A DNA stretch of 64,000 bases from Chryseobacterium balustinum (lineage in GTDB: Bacteria > Bacteroidota > Bacteroidia > Flavobacteriales > Weeksellaceae): NCBI RefSeq assembly GCF_900168205.1, contig NZ_FUZE01000002.1, forward strand, positions 310,001 through 374,000. Reading direction: 5' to 3'. This document shows, one piece after another, positions 8,109-16,697 of the stretch (positions are counted from its first letter, which is position 1; the number at the start of each line of letters is the position of its first letter). The notes under the pieces were generated by a model, which saw nothing but the letters and a program-made list of their open reading frames with translations, had not been told where the DNA came from and did no database searches. The position numbers were made by a program, and so were the translations under genes.

Positions 8109-10205
8109 CTATTCTCTATTCTTCAGTAACACCCAACCTGAGTATTTAATCGGGGTATTTTTTTTGTCATTCTCATTCCATGATACAGAATACCAGTAAT
8201 TTCCGGTAGGAACTCTTTTATTACCAGCAGTACCATCCCATTTATAATGATTTAATTTATCTGCCTGGAAAATTTTGTTTCCGTATCTGTCGAAGACATT
8301 AAAAATTAAATTTTGTTTATGTGCCAATGCAGAATAATCTATTACATCGTTGATGCCATCTCCGTTTGGTGTGATAACATTCACTAGATTTGGGACAACA
8401 ATTTCTATTTCTATTGGCTCACAATCATAGGCATCTTTTACATAGATTTTATGATCACCTCTTTTCACATTCGCAAATACATTAGAATCTTGCCAAACAC
8501 CGCCATCTATTGAATATCTGTAAGGAGCTTTTCCTCCATTTACATTTACTGTTACTGTTGTGTTAGAAATATCAACACTTGTAATGACAGGCTGTTCTGA
8601 AGCATATACTTTTACACTTTGCAGAGCGATACAATTTCCTGTTTTTAATTTTACCCAGTAAGTTCCTACGCCTACACTAGAAATAGTTTGCGTTGTAGCA
8701 CCAGTACTCCATTCATACCCATCAAATCCTACGCCTGCATCCAAGGTGGTTTTATCTTCTATACAAATTATTTTATCTTTTAAAACCGAAGAATACACCG
8801 GAGGAATAACTTCTAATTTAATTTTTGCAATCCCATAGCATCCATTTCCATCAATAACTTTTACATACACTACTCCATTTGGAGAAATATAGGTGGTAAA
8901 GTTTGAAATGATGTTAGTCCCGTTTATGGCATCTGTAAGAGAGGGGTAATATTTTTTTGTAGTCCCAGTCTGAGCGGTCACAGAAGCAGTTGTAAGATCA
9001 AAAGAAGCCGTTTTAAGATTAACATCAAATGTACAAGCTCTTAATGTAGCATCATTTACGATAACTTCAGGGTAAAAAAGCATTGTAATTACGGCATTAT
9101 CAGAACAACCATCTGTTGTTTGTACATGCGCATAAACAATTCCTTCAGCTGACACATGCTGACTAGGGTTAGCAATTTGTCCTGTTCCTGCATTTAGATC
9201 AGCCAAGGTTAAGTAATAGGTTATCGTTACATTTCCTCCGCCAAAAACATTCGCTGTGGTTAAGTTAAAGGTTCCCTGACCTTTTTTATTATTGTTACAC
9301 GCAAAAATTGTTGCGTCATTCGCTGTAATATTTCCTAATTTAAATTTAAAAGCACCGATTTGTCGGCAAGAATTAAGTGCATTATTAGGACTCGCTGGAT
9401 CTTGATAATGAATACTATAATAATAAGTTGTCGTTGTATTCACAATTAAAGGAGCAGTAATAGGACTTGCTCCCGAAAGCGCATCATTCTGTGATGTATG
9501 ATAAGAAACAACAAAATTTGGGTTTCCATTTAAGATTCCTGGAGTAAGTGTACTGAAATCAAACAAAGCGGGACTTGAACAAATAAGAATCTCACGCGGA
9601 TCATTCGGGTTAGCAGCAGGAATTCCTGGTGGTACAAATGGATTTGGCTGTAATACAGGATCCGTAAAAGGAGAAGCTAAAGTAGCCGTTCCGCCCCAAG
9701 TTAGAGAAAAAGGAGCTGTTGTACTTCCACCTGCTCCAACCCAGTTATCTAAATATAAATAATACGTTTCTCCTGCAACTACATCTAAATACCGACAATA
9801 AGGAGTAGTAGAACCTCCTGCAGCACTTAATATCGTGCTCGTCATATTCAATCCTGTGGAAGCACCCACTCCTATTACCGTTGCTGCATTACATCGAATA
9901 GGCGCACCTAAACTTGCACATGTAACATTTGGCCCATACATCGCCCAATCATAATCTGCATTGGGATTGGTAGGAACCAAATCAAAAGTAAGTGTACCTC
10001 CGGTTGCAATCGTTAATTTATACCATATTGAATTGTGTTCTCCTTCTGTGAGGCAGCCCCCCAATGTTTCATCAACCAAACCAATTCCTGTGGGATTGTA
10101 CGTGATATTAGAATTTCCACAAACCGCTAAAGCAGTAGAGCAATCTGCCTGCGAGTAAAACGTTTGTGAAATACAAAAAAGAATAAATAATAGAGTTTTT
10201 TTCAT
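8109..10205 (-). CDS. Secreted protein with T9SS type B sorting domain
   Basis: 698 residues. A signal peptide (MKKTLLFILFCISQTFYSQA) leads to a domain rich in Asn, Thr and paired cysteines (DCSTALAVCGN, then CASLGAPIRCNAATV), several Ig-like repeats, and a C-terminal gliding-motility-type domain: NVITPNGDGINDVIDYS, FNVFDRYGNKIFQ, WDGTAGNKRVPTGNYWY. That C-terminal domain is the type B signal for export and surface attachment through T9SS. The protein is likely an adhesin or surface-layer component; no catalytic domain is visible. It stands alone with its own promoter. Confidence 0.9.
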   Translation of the reverse strand: MKKTLLFILFCISQTFYSQADCSTALAVCGNSNITYNPTGIGLVDETLGGCLTEGEHNSIWYKLTIATGGTLTFDLVPTNPNADYDWAMYGPNVTCASLGAPIRCNAATVIGVGASTGLNMTSTILSAAGGSTTPYCRYLDVVAGETYYLYLDNWVGAGGSTTAPFSLTWGGTATLASPFTDPVLQPNPFVPPGIPAANPNDPREILICSSPALFDFSTLTPGILNGNPNFVVSYHTSQNDALSGASPITAPLIVNTTTTYYYSIHYQDPASPNNALNSCRQIGAFKFKLGNITANDATIFACNNNKKGQGTFNLTTANVFGGGNVTITYYLTLADLNAGTGQIANPSQHVSAEGIVYAHVQTTDGCSDNAVITMLFYPEVIVNDATLRACTFDVNLKTASFDLTTASVTAQTGTTKKYYPSLTDAINGTNIISNFTTYISPNGVVYVKVIDGNGCYGIAKIKLEVIPPVYSSVLKDKIICIEDKTTLDAGVGFDGYEWSTGATTQTISSVGVGTYWVKLKTGNCIALQSVKVYASEQPVITSVDISNTTVTVNVNGGKAPYRYSIDGGVWQDSNVFANVKRGDHKIYVKDAYDCEPIEIEIVVPNLVNVITPNGDGINDVIDYSALAHKQNLIFNVFDRYGNKIFQADKLNHYKWDGTAGNKRVPTGNYWYSVSWNENDKKNTPIKYSGWVLLKNRE

Positions 10206-10234
10206 GTCTTATTTGATTATTAGTTAAAGTATAC

Positions 10235-10242
10235 CAAATGTA
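10235..10242 (-). promoter_or_regulatory. -7 promoter element of the T9SS type B gene
   Basis: On the minus strand TACATTTG matches TAnnTTTG, 30 bases before the ATG, with a TTTG 21 bases further upstream as a slightly long-spaced -33 element. Confidence 0.5.
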
Positions 10243-10338
10243 CTTAAATTTAATTAATATCACCAAATATTGACAAAAATCAAATTTTAATCAATAAAAC
10301 AAACATATAATTATATTATTTATATCAATTTTCAAAAA

Positions 10339-11136
10339 CTATTTGATATTAGTCATATTACCACAAAGGTTTTCGAGATGGAAAATCTTATGGAAAGGGC
10401 TTTTCACCTGATTTAAATGTTCGCTATCTTGAATGAAAGTATATCTTGATGCAATAGAATTCATATCTGAGACAATAACCAGCCAACATTCATCTACAGA
10501 AGTATCATAATAAGGGAATTTTTCATTCTTTTTTTCAATCAGCTCAATGATTTTCTCAGAACACAGCTCATCAAAGAGACTCATATTATATTCATAGGTG
10601 ATAAAAACATTTCTACGGTGAGAAGATTTTCTGATATTTTTCACACAACCGATTGGTTTTCCTTTTTTAATGCTTTTATAGATGTTTAAAATAATTTCCT
10701 CCTGATATTCGAGAGAATCAAATTTAATATTTGAATGAAATTCTAAAAAATAAACACCACGATATTTCGTAGTGTCTTCTTGTTCGAGTAATATTTCTGC
10801 CTGACGGAAAATCTTGTTCAAATTACTTTCCACCTTTTTCATTTCAAGATGATTGATTACTTCCGTTAATTCTATTCCTATCTTTTTTTCGTTAAGAGTG
10901 GCGATAAAATCCGGACTTTCGCAGGTAAGATTTTCAAAGGTAACTTCCGGAAAATGGTGCATAAAAGAGTTAAGCAATAAAATTTCTGCTTTTTTCTTAT
11001 ATTTTTCACGGTCATGAAGTTTTGATTCATCAATCTTTTGGTGATATTTTTCCATCGGTTTTTTTTTCAAATGCCGATTGAGATGATACAGGCTGAGATT
11101 TTTTATTAAATCTTCATCAGAAAATGCTCTTTTCAT
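10339..11136 (-). CDS. Hypothetical protein, possible PD-(D/E)xK-type nuclease
   Basis: 265 residues from ATG 11136 (MKRAFSDEDLIKNLSLYHLN); a GTG at 11166 could add ten. I do not recognise a named family. The segment SPDFIATLNEKKIGIELTEV (spread over about residues 75-95) has the hairpin layout of restriction-endonuclease-like folds, with PD followed by an acidic residue in a beta-strand (IELTE), but Thr stands where the catalytic Lys is usual. The rest is helical and basic near the start (LKKKPMEKYHQK). No methylase or second restriction subunit is nearby. The gene sits alone between two well-understood genes. Confidence 0.5.
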   Translation of the reverse strand: MKRAFSDEDLIKNLSLYHLNRHLKKKPMEKYHQKIDESKLHDREKYKKKAEILLLNSFMHHFPEVTFENLTCESPDFIATLNEKKIGIELTEVINHLEMKKVESNLNKIFRQAEILLEQEDTTKYRGVYFLEFHSNIKFDSLEYQEEIILNIYKSIKKGKPIGCVKNIRKSSHRRNVFITYEYNMSLFDELCSEKIIELIEKKNEKFPYYDTSVDECWLVIVSDMNSIASRYTFIQDSEHLNQVKSPFHKIFHLENLCGNMTNIK

Positions 11137-11283
11137 GTGTGGCCTTTTAAAAGTTAATAATGACACATGTTTTCACGGTTCAAACTGAAAGCTTTTGATA
11201 ATCAAAAATTTACACTTAAAGGTAGTTAAAAATAAGATTCAAAAGTCTCTTTTAAAATAATTTATTATATAATTAATGCAGAG

Positions 11284-11313
11284 TTTGTTTTCTTAATCGA
11301 TACCTTTACTTTG
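11284..11313 (+). promoter_or_regulatory. Promoter of the GlgP-like gene
   Basis: TTTG at 11284-11287, a 19-base spacer, then TACTTTG at 11307-11313, one base shorter than the TAnnTTTG consensus. It overlaps the TTG that would give a longer ORF, so it favours the ATG at 11335 as the true start. Confidence 0.5.
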
Positions 11314-11334
11314 TTTAACACAAACAATGATTCT

Positions 11335-12999
11335 ATGGATTTCAGAAATTATAAGATACCTTTCAGCATCAACCCACAATACTCTAAAAAAGTAGCCTAC
11401 TTTTCAATGGAATTTGCTCTGGAGCAGGTTTTAAAAATATACTCCGGAGGTTTGGGATTCTTAGCTGGGTCACACATGAGAAGTGCATACAATCTTAATC
11501 AGGATCTTATCGGGATCGGAATTCTATGGAAATTTGGATACTATGATCAGGCAAGAAATCACGATCAGACTTTGCAGCCTACATGGACCAGAAAGATGTA
11601 CAGTTTTCTTGAAGACACCGGTATAAAATTTCAAATTGAAATACACAGTGCTCCGGTTTGGGTGAAAGTCTGGTATCTCGATCCTGAAATTTTCAACACC
11701 GCACCGATGTTTTTCCTTTCCACAGACGTACCGGAAAATGATCACATCTCTAAAACGATTTGCCACAGATTGTACGACGCCAACGAATCTACAAAACTCG
11801 CACAATATATCCTTCTTGGAAAAGGCGGTGCAAAACTTTTAGATGAAATGAATATTGACAGAGATGTTTATCATCTTAATGAAGCTCACGGGCTTCCGGC
11901 TGCATTTCATTTATTAAAAAAATACAACGGAGACATTCAGAAAGTAAAAGAAAAACTGGTTTTTACGACACACACTCCCGAAGAAGCAGGAAATGAAAAG
12001 CACAATCTGAAACTATGTTACGACATGTCTTATTTCTCAGGTTTAAGCATGGAAGAAGCAAAAACAATTGAAGGTTCCGACGGTGAACTTTTCAATCACT
12101 CTCTTTGCGCATTGAAAATGGCAAGAATAGCAAACGGTGTTTCAAAACTACACGGTGAAGTTTCCAGAGCGATGTGGAGTAAATATCCCGGAATTTGTGA
12201 AATAAAATCGATTACCAATGCTCAGGAATTCAAATATTGGGGCGACAAAGAGCTTTACAATTCTAAAGACGAAAAAAACGATACTCTTTTTGATTATAGA
12301 AAGAAAATTTTAAAGAAAAGATTATTCAAAATTGTAGCCGATCAAACAGGAAATTTATTTGATCCCAATATTTTCACAATCGTTTGGGCAAGAAGATTTG
12401 CGGGTTATAAAAGAGCAGATTTGCTTCTGCAGGACAAAGAAAGATTCAGGAAATTACTCAACAATCCTAAATATCCGGTTCAAATTATTTGGGCAGGAAA
12501 ACCTTATCCGATGGATTATTCTTCGATTTCCACATTCAATGTTTTGGTGGAAGAAAGTAAAAATCACAAAAACATGGCGGTTTTAACGGGGTATGAATTG
12601 GCTTTAAGTAAATCTTTAAAGCAAGGTTCAGATTTATGGTTAAATAATCCTAGAGTTCCGAGAGAAGCTTCTGGTACATCAGGAATGACTGCTGCAATGA
12701 ACGGCTCAGTAAATTTGTCTACAGACGACGGCTGGATTCCTGAGTTTGCAAAACACGGTGTAAATTCTTTTGTTGTTCCGAAAGCAGATTTTGAGAATAT
12801 GAGTATTTATGAGCAAGACCGATACGATTTCAACAAATTATATGAGCTTCTTGAAAACGAAATTCTTCCAACTTATTACGATCAACCTGATAAATGGAGA
12901 AAAATACAGCAGAATTCTATGAAAGATGTAAAACAAAATTTCAACAGCGATAGAATGGCAGACGAATATTACAATATCTTATATAATCATAAAGCATAA
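11335..12999 (+). CDS. Alpha-glucan phosphorylase-like protein (GT35) with altered PLP site
   Basis: 554 residues, the short form of the family. Conserved parts: YFSMEFALEQVLKIYSGGLG near the start, HLNEAHG, TTHTPEEAGNEKH, and WARRFAGYKRADLLL. The C-terminal signature reads EASGTSGMTAAMNG, where known phosphorylases have a Lys at the Thr position (residue 452, codon ACT at 12688-12690) that carries pyridoxal phosphate. By homology it would release glucose-1-phosphate from glycogen or maltodextrin, but without that Lys it may be inactive or a different glucosyltransferase. The start was chosen because a promoter covers the upstream TTG. A bidirectional terminator follows. Confidence 0.82.
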   Translation: MDFRNYKIPFSINPQYSKKVAYFSMEFALEQVLKIYSGGLGFLAGSHMRSAYNLNQDLIGIGILWKFGYYDQARNHDQTLQPTWTRKMYSFLEDTGIKFQIEIHSAPVWVKVWYLDPEIFNTAPMFFLSTDVPENDHISKTICHRLYDANESTKLAQYILLGKGGAKLLDEMNIDRDVYHLNEAHGLPAAFHLLKKYNGDIQKVKEKLVFTTHTPEEAGNEKHNLKLCYDMSYFSGLSMEEAKTIEGSDGELFNHSLCALKMARIANGVSKLHGEVSRAMWSKYPGICEIKSITNAQEFKYWGDKELYNSKDEKNDTLFDYRKKILKKRLFKIVADQTGNLFDPNIFTIVWARRFAGYKRADLLLQDKERFRKLLNNPKYPVQIIWAGKPYPMDYSSISTFNVLVEESKNHKNMAVLTGYELALSKSLKQGSDLWLNNPRVPREASGTSGMTAAMNGSVNLSTDDGWIPEFAKHGVNSFVVPKADFENMSIYEQDRYDFNKLYELLENEILPTYYDQPDKWRKIQQNSMKDVKQNFNSDRMADEYYNILYNHKA

Positions 13000-13071
13000 G
13001 CTGTAAAAATTGTGCAACTATGTTATGAGCATAAATTGTTTTAAAAGTAGCATATTAAACTCACTATAAAT

Positions 13072-13104
13072 AAAAATCGGTTTGAATACTTCGAACCGAT
13101 TTTT
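13072..13104. terminator. Bidirectional terminator
   Basis: AAAAATCGGTTTGAA and TTCGAACCGATTTTT pair over 15 bp (one T-G) around a 3-base loop. It separates the GlgP-like gene from the convergent DUF6496 gene. Confidence 0.88.
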
Positions 13105-13116
13105 GTTTAATCTTTT

Positions 13117-13299
13117 TTATTTTTTCTGTTTTGGAACTTTCAAACCAGCTTCTTTAGCTTCAGAAATACCGATTGCAACGGCTTGTTTTCTGTTAGTTAC
13201 TTTATCACCTGAAGAAGATTTCAATTTTTCTTCTTTGAATTCTTCCATCACTTTTCCTACTTTTTTCTGAGCTTTTTCAGAATATTTTATCTTGCTCAT
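13117..13299 (-). CDS. Small basic DUF6496-type protein
   Basis: 60 residues, MSKIKYSEKAQKKVGKVMEE..., ending with NRKQAVAIGISEAKEAGLKVP. The last part (KQAxAIGxSxAxxAGxKxP) is the hallmark of DUF6496, a small protein found widely and often next to stress or general-purpose genes; it has no known function. The protein is Lys-rich and probably cytoplasmic. It is followed on the same strand by the terminator at 13072-13104, and the next minus-strand gene starts upstream at 13776. Confidence 0.8.
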   Translation of the reverse strand: MSKIKYSEKAQKKVGKVMEEFKEEKLKSSSGDKVTNRKQAVAIGISEAKEAGLKVPKQKK

Positions 13300-13311
13300 C
13301 CTATTTAGTTT

Positions 13312-13776
13312 TTAAAGTTTTGATTTCGAAACCCCAATTTCATAAACACAAGCGTGTTTCAGATATTTTGATCGCTCTCTTGAAGTTACCGATTCTAAAT
13401 GATCGTTTTTAATAACGATAATAGGATCCTCTTCATTTTCGAGTTCAAAATTGGCAAAATATCTTTCTTCGGGACCAGTTTTATCCATACTTGCTTTTAT
13501 CTTCTGAAGTTCACCTGCATATTGTTTAAAACCGGGATCAGAAGAATGTATAAATTTGTATTCAGGACCTGCTTCTACAAAATAGTGCAGTTTTTTCTCA
13601 ATAATTCCTGCTTCATTAGTAATCTGAGGATTGTCGTTTCCATCTTTAAAGGCAATCTCTACCAATTCTCCACCTTCTTTTTCTACATAAGTTTCAGCTT
13701 CATTAAAATTTGAAAATCCTGTAATTACCACTTGATCTTTCAGGTCATAACGGTTAAGTTTTTTATTAGTTTCCAT
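13312..13776 (-). CDS. Hypothetical cytoplasmic protein
   Basis: 154 residues from ATG 13776 (METNKKLNRYDLKDQVVITG). The open frame continues to 13893, but that part overlaps the promoter region of the divergent peptidase gene and looks non-coding. The sequence has no signal peptide, membrane segment or motif I recognise; it has a compact alpha/beta look with an N-terminal GFSNFNEAETYVEKEGGELVEIAF stretch that may be a small regulatory fold. It lies 12 bases upstream of the DUF6496 gene on the same strand, so the two are likely co-transcribed. Confidence 0.65.
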   Translation of the reverse strand: METNKKLNRYDLKDQVVITGFSNFNEAETYVEKEGGELVEIAFKDGNDNPQITNEAGIIEKKLHYFVEAGPEYKFIHSSDPGFKQYAGELQKIKASMDKTGPEERYFANFELENEEDPIIVIKNDHLESVTSRERSKYLKHACVYEIGVSKSKL

Positions 13777-13865
13777 AATTATTTTTCTTTGATTATAAAA
13801 TATATTCAATTCTTTTGCCAAAATACTATTACAAAAGCTTTTTCTTATCAGATTAATAAAATTAT

Positions 13866-13873
13866 TATCTTTG
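13866..13873 (+). promoter_or_regulatory. -7 promoter element of the dipeptidyl peptidase gene
   Basis: TATCTTTG is an exact TAnnTTTG match, 20 bases before the ATG at 13893. Confidence 0.6.
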
Positions 13874-13892
13874 AAATTCTTTAAATTAAGCA

Positions 13893-16022
13893 ATGAAAAA
13901 ATTCTTACTTACCCTTACTGTTATAGCAGCTTTTCAAAATGCTACGTCACAGGAAATCACTTTAGATAAAATATATTCAGGATACTACCGTGGCAAAGGC
14001 ATTGCCGGAATTGCATCTATGAAAAACGGTGAAAATTATTTGGTCATCGAGCAAGGCGGAATTGCAAAATATTCTTACAAAACATCTCAGAAAGAAGGAA
14101 ATCTGGTTGACGGAAATTTTGAGAGCTACGAATTTTCTGATGATGAATCTAAAATACTTTTATTAAAAGAAAGTCAGCCTATTTACAGACATTCCTTTTT
14201 AGGGGTTTATGATGTTAAAGATTTAAAATCTGGTAAAAATTTAAGTTTAAATGATGGAAAACCAGTTCAGGAACCAAGATTTTCTCCGGATGCTACCAAA
14301 ATTTCTTTCATTGTTGATAATAATTTATTTTATCAGGATTTAAATTCAGGAAAAATTACTCAGATTACGGAACATGGAGTAAAAAATAAAGTTTTAAACG
14401 GTTTGGCAGACTGGGTGTATGAAGAAGAATTTGGGCATGCAAGATTATATGAATGGACTAAAAACTCTGCAGACATTTTATTTGTAAAATTGGTTGAGAC
14501 CGATGTTCCAGAAATTTATATTCCGATGTATGGTAAATCGCTTTACCCGACTGAAATGCGTTATAAATATCCAAAAGCAGGAGAAAAGAATTCTGTTGCA
14601 TCAGCTCATATTTATCATTTAGCAGACGGAAAAAAGACAAAAGTAAATCTTGATCAGTTTAAAAACTATTACATTCCAAACGTTATTCAGACCGCGAATG
14701 CAGATGAAATTGTTTTGATTACTTCACAAAGAACGCAAAATGCTTCTGATGTTTTAAAAGTAAATACTAAAACGGGTGAAGCTAAAAAATTGTTTACAGA
14801 AACTGATGACAAGTGGATTGATACAGACAATGTAACGTTGGAATTCCTTGAAGACAACAGTTTTCTTTGGGCTTCAGAAAGAGATGGTTTCCGTCATTTA
14901 TATTGGTTTGACAAAGATGGCAAGCTGAAAAAACAAGTTACAAAAGGAAATTGGGAAGTGACAGAATATTACGGTTACAATCCAAAATCTCAGGAAATTT
15001 TCGTTCAGACTACAGAAAAAGGAAGCATCAATAAAGTAGTTTCTAAAATCAATATTCAAAACGGAAAATCGCAGCTAATTTCAAATGCAGAAGGAAACAA
15101 TGCGGCAAACTTCAGCAAGAATTATAATTATTTCATCGAAACTTCTTCTACAGCGGCAAAACCTTACACTTTTACACTGAAAGACGGTAACGGAAAACAG
15201 CTGAAAGAACTTCAGAATAATGATGATCAGCTTAAAAAATTACAGGCAGATCAATTTGCAGTAAAAGAATTCATCACCATTCCAAACTCAGCAGGAGATC
15301 AGATGAACGCTTGGATTATTAAGCCTAAAAACTTTGATCCGAACAAAAAATATCCTTTATTTATGTACCAATATTCTGGTCCAGGTTCTCAACAGGTTTC
15401 CAATTCTTGGGACAACGGAAATGCACTTTGGTTTGAAATGTTGGCTCAAAAAGGATATATTATCGCTTGTGTAGACGGACGTGGAACTGGTTATAAAGGA
15501 GCAAAATTCAAAAAAGTAACGTATAAAAACTTAGGTAAATATGAAATTGAAGACCAAATTGTAGCAGCAAAATGGTTAGGAAATCAAAAATATATCGACA
15601 AAACAAGAATCGGAATCTTCGGATGGAGCTTCGGAGGATATATGGCAAGTTTGGCAATGACAAAAGGTGCCGATGTTTTCAAAGCAGGAATCGCTGTTGC
15701 ACCGGTTACCAACTGGAGATATTATGATTCTGTTTACACCGAAAGATTTTTGTTAACTCCACAAGAAAACCCGGCTGGTTATGATGATAATTCGCCTACA
15801 ACTTATGCTAATTTGTTGAAAGGTAAATTTTTATTAATCCACGGAACCGCCGATGACAACGTACATTTCCAAAATTCAATGGAGTTTTCTGAAGCTTTAA
15901 TTCAGAACAAAAAACAGTTTGAATTCATGGCTTATCCTGATAAAAACCACGGAATTTATGGCGGACAAACAAGACCGCAATTATATCAGAAAATGACAGA
16001 TTTTATTTTGGAAAATCTTTAA
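13893..16022 (+). CDS. Dipeptidyl peptidase IV-type S9 serine peptidase, secreted
   Basis: 709 residues. A signal peptide (MKKFLLTLTVIAAFQNATSQ) sends it to the periplasm. An eight-bladed beta-propeller comes first and carries DWVYEEEFG, whose two Glu residues bind the substrate N-terminus in DPP IV. The C-terminal alpha/beta-hydrolase holds the nucleophile in GWSFGGYMA (Ser about 579), Asp in HGTADDNVHF (about 655) and His in DKNHGIYGG (about 687). It would remove Xaa-Pro or Xaa-Ala dipeptides from peptides, and the next metabolic genes are three peptide transporters, so release and uptake are probably linked. Own promoter; terminator at 16045. Confidence 0.94.
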   Translation: MKKFLLTLTVIAAFQNATSQEITLDKIYSGYYRGKGIAGIASMKNGENYLVIEQGGIAKYSYKTSQKEGNLVDGNFESYEFSDDESKILLLKESQPIYRHSFLGVYDVKDLKSGKNLSLNDGKPVQEPRFSPDATKISFIVDNNLFYQDLNSGKITQITEHGVKNKVLNGLADWVYEEEFGHARLYEWTKNSADILFVKLVETDVPEIYIPMYGKSLYPTEMRYKYPKAGEKNSVASAHIYHLADGKKTKVNLDQFKNYYIPNVIQTANADEIVLITSQRTQNASDVLKVNTKTGEAKKLFTETDDKWIDTDNVTLEFLEDNSFLWASERDGFRHLYWFDKDGKLKKQVTKGNWEVTEYYGYNPKSQEIFVQTTEKGSINKVVSKINIQNGKSQLISNAEGNNAANFSKNYNYFIETSSTAAKPYTFTLKDGNGKQLKELQNNDDQLKKLQADQFAVKEFITIPNSAGDQMNAWIIKPKNFDPNKKYPLFMYQYSGPGSQQVSNSWDNGNALWFEMLAQKGYIIACVDGRGTGYKGAKFKKVTYKNLGKYEIEDQIVAAKWLGNQKYIDKTRIGIFGWSFGGYMASLAMTKGADVFKAGIAVAPVTNWRYYDSVYTERFLLTPQENPAGYDDNSPTTYANLLKGKFLLIHGTADDNVHFQNSMEFSEALIQNKKQFEFMAYPDKNHGIYGGQTRPQLYQKMTDFILENL

Positions 16023-16044
16023 TTAAACAAATAATTTAAGCAAT

Positions 16045-16073
16045 AAAAAATCACTCAAGTTGAGTGATTTTTT
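16045..16073. terminator. Bidirectional terminator
   Basis: AAAAAATCACTC, a short loop, then GAGTGATTTTTT. It ends the peptidase gene on the plus strand and, three bases before its stop, the toxin gene on the minus strand. Confidence 0.85.
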
Positions 16074-16075
16074 AT

Positions 16076-16354
16076 TTAATATTGGTGTGAGCTTTTGTTA
16101 TCAATAATTGCAACAAGAAAAATTTTATTATTAATTTCCTGATAAATTAATGAATTATTTTTGTCTACTAAACATTTTCTGTAATTAAGAAGTAATGATT
16201 TAGGACAAATTTCTTTGTGATTTTGTAATCTTAAAATTAATTTATCAAATCTACTTTCAAAATTCTCAATTTCTCTTACAGACCAGTTTTCTAATAAATA
16301 ATCTAAAACACGGAAATAATTTCGCAAAACTTCTTCTGACCAAACAACTTCCAT
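16076..16354 (-). CDS. ParE/RelE-type toxin
   Basis: 92 residues, MEVVWSEEVLRNYFRVLDYLLENWS..., with the ParE fold pattern: an N-terminal strand and two helices (residues 8-46), CPKSLLLNYRKCLVDKNNSLIYQEI, and the final strand IFLVAIIDNKSSHQ. ParE relatives poison gyrase and RelE relatives cut mRNA on the ribosome; the sequence does not clearly decide which. The start codon overlaps the stop of the antitoxin gene by one base (TAATG), the usual antitoxin-first arrangement. Confidence 0.85.
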   Translation of the reverse strand: MEVVWSEEVLRNYFRVLDYLLENWSVREIENFESRFDKLILRLQNHKEICPKSLLLNYRKCLVDKNNSLIYQEINNKIFLVAIIDNKSSHQY

Positions 16355-16614
16355 TATTTTGATTTTTCTAAAAGATATTGTTTAATCTTTTGTTTGGCTT
16401 CTTCGTGAGAATATGTTTTTTCATTCTCAATATCATTAATTCCTTTTTCAATGGAGTCTTTTTGAAAATCTGTCAAATTATCTGCCCAATCTTTTTCAAC
16501 GCTGGATTCTGAGTATTTTGATTTCAAAAAATCAATATAATCATTAACCTGTCCCAAAAATTCTTTAGGAAGCGATTTCAAATTTTTCTCTATTTCTTTA
16601 ATGCTAATTTCCAT
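16354..16614 (-). CDS. Antitoxin of the ParE-type pair
   Basis: 86 residues, MEISIKEIEKNLKSLPKEFLGQVNDYIDFLKSKY..., an acidic, mostly helical protein. The N-terminal half resembles DUF2281-type antitoxins (an LPxxxxxxVxDFIxFL pattern), and the C-terminal half (DIENEKTYSHEEAKQKIKQYL) would wrap around the toxin. No classical DNA-binding domain is obvious beyond the N-terminal helices. It is translated first and is coupled to the toxin through TAATG. Confidence 0.8.
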   Translation of the reverse strand: MEISIKEIEKNLKSLPKEFLGQVNDYIDFLKSKYSESSVEKDWADNLTDFQKDSIEKGINDIENEKTYSHEEAKQKIKQYLLEKSK

Positions 16615-16667
16615 CTCATTAAATTTTACTCAAAGTTAATAAAATTCAAATATTGTTTTTAAAATTT

Positions 16668-16675
16668 TATATTTG
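16668..16675 (+). promoter_or_regulatory. -7 promoter element of the first POT gene
   Basis: TATATTTG, an exact TAnnTTTG match 23 bases before the ATG at 16698. It lies downstream of the TTG at 16653 that would give a longer ORF, so it supports the ATG start. Confidence 0.55.
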
Positions 16676-16697
16676 TGAAATTGTAAAAATCTTATAC

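Noticed and set aside
12359..12586. 75-codon plus-strand frame
   Set aside because: Lies wholly inside the GlgP-like gene in another frame.
13777..13893. Upstream extension of the 13312 reading frame
   Set aside because: Covers the promoter of the divergent peptidase gene; ATG 13776 is preceded by a clean leader.
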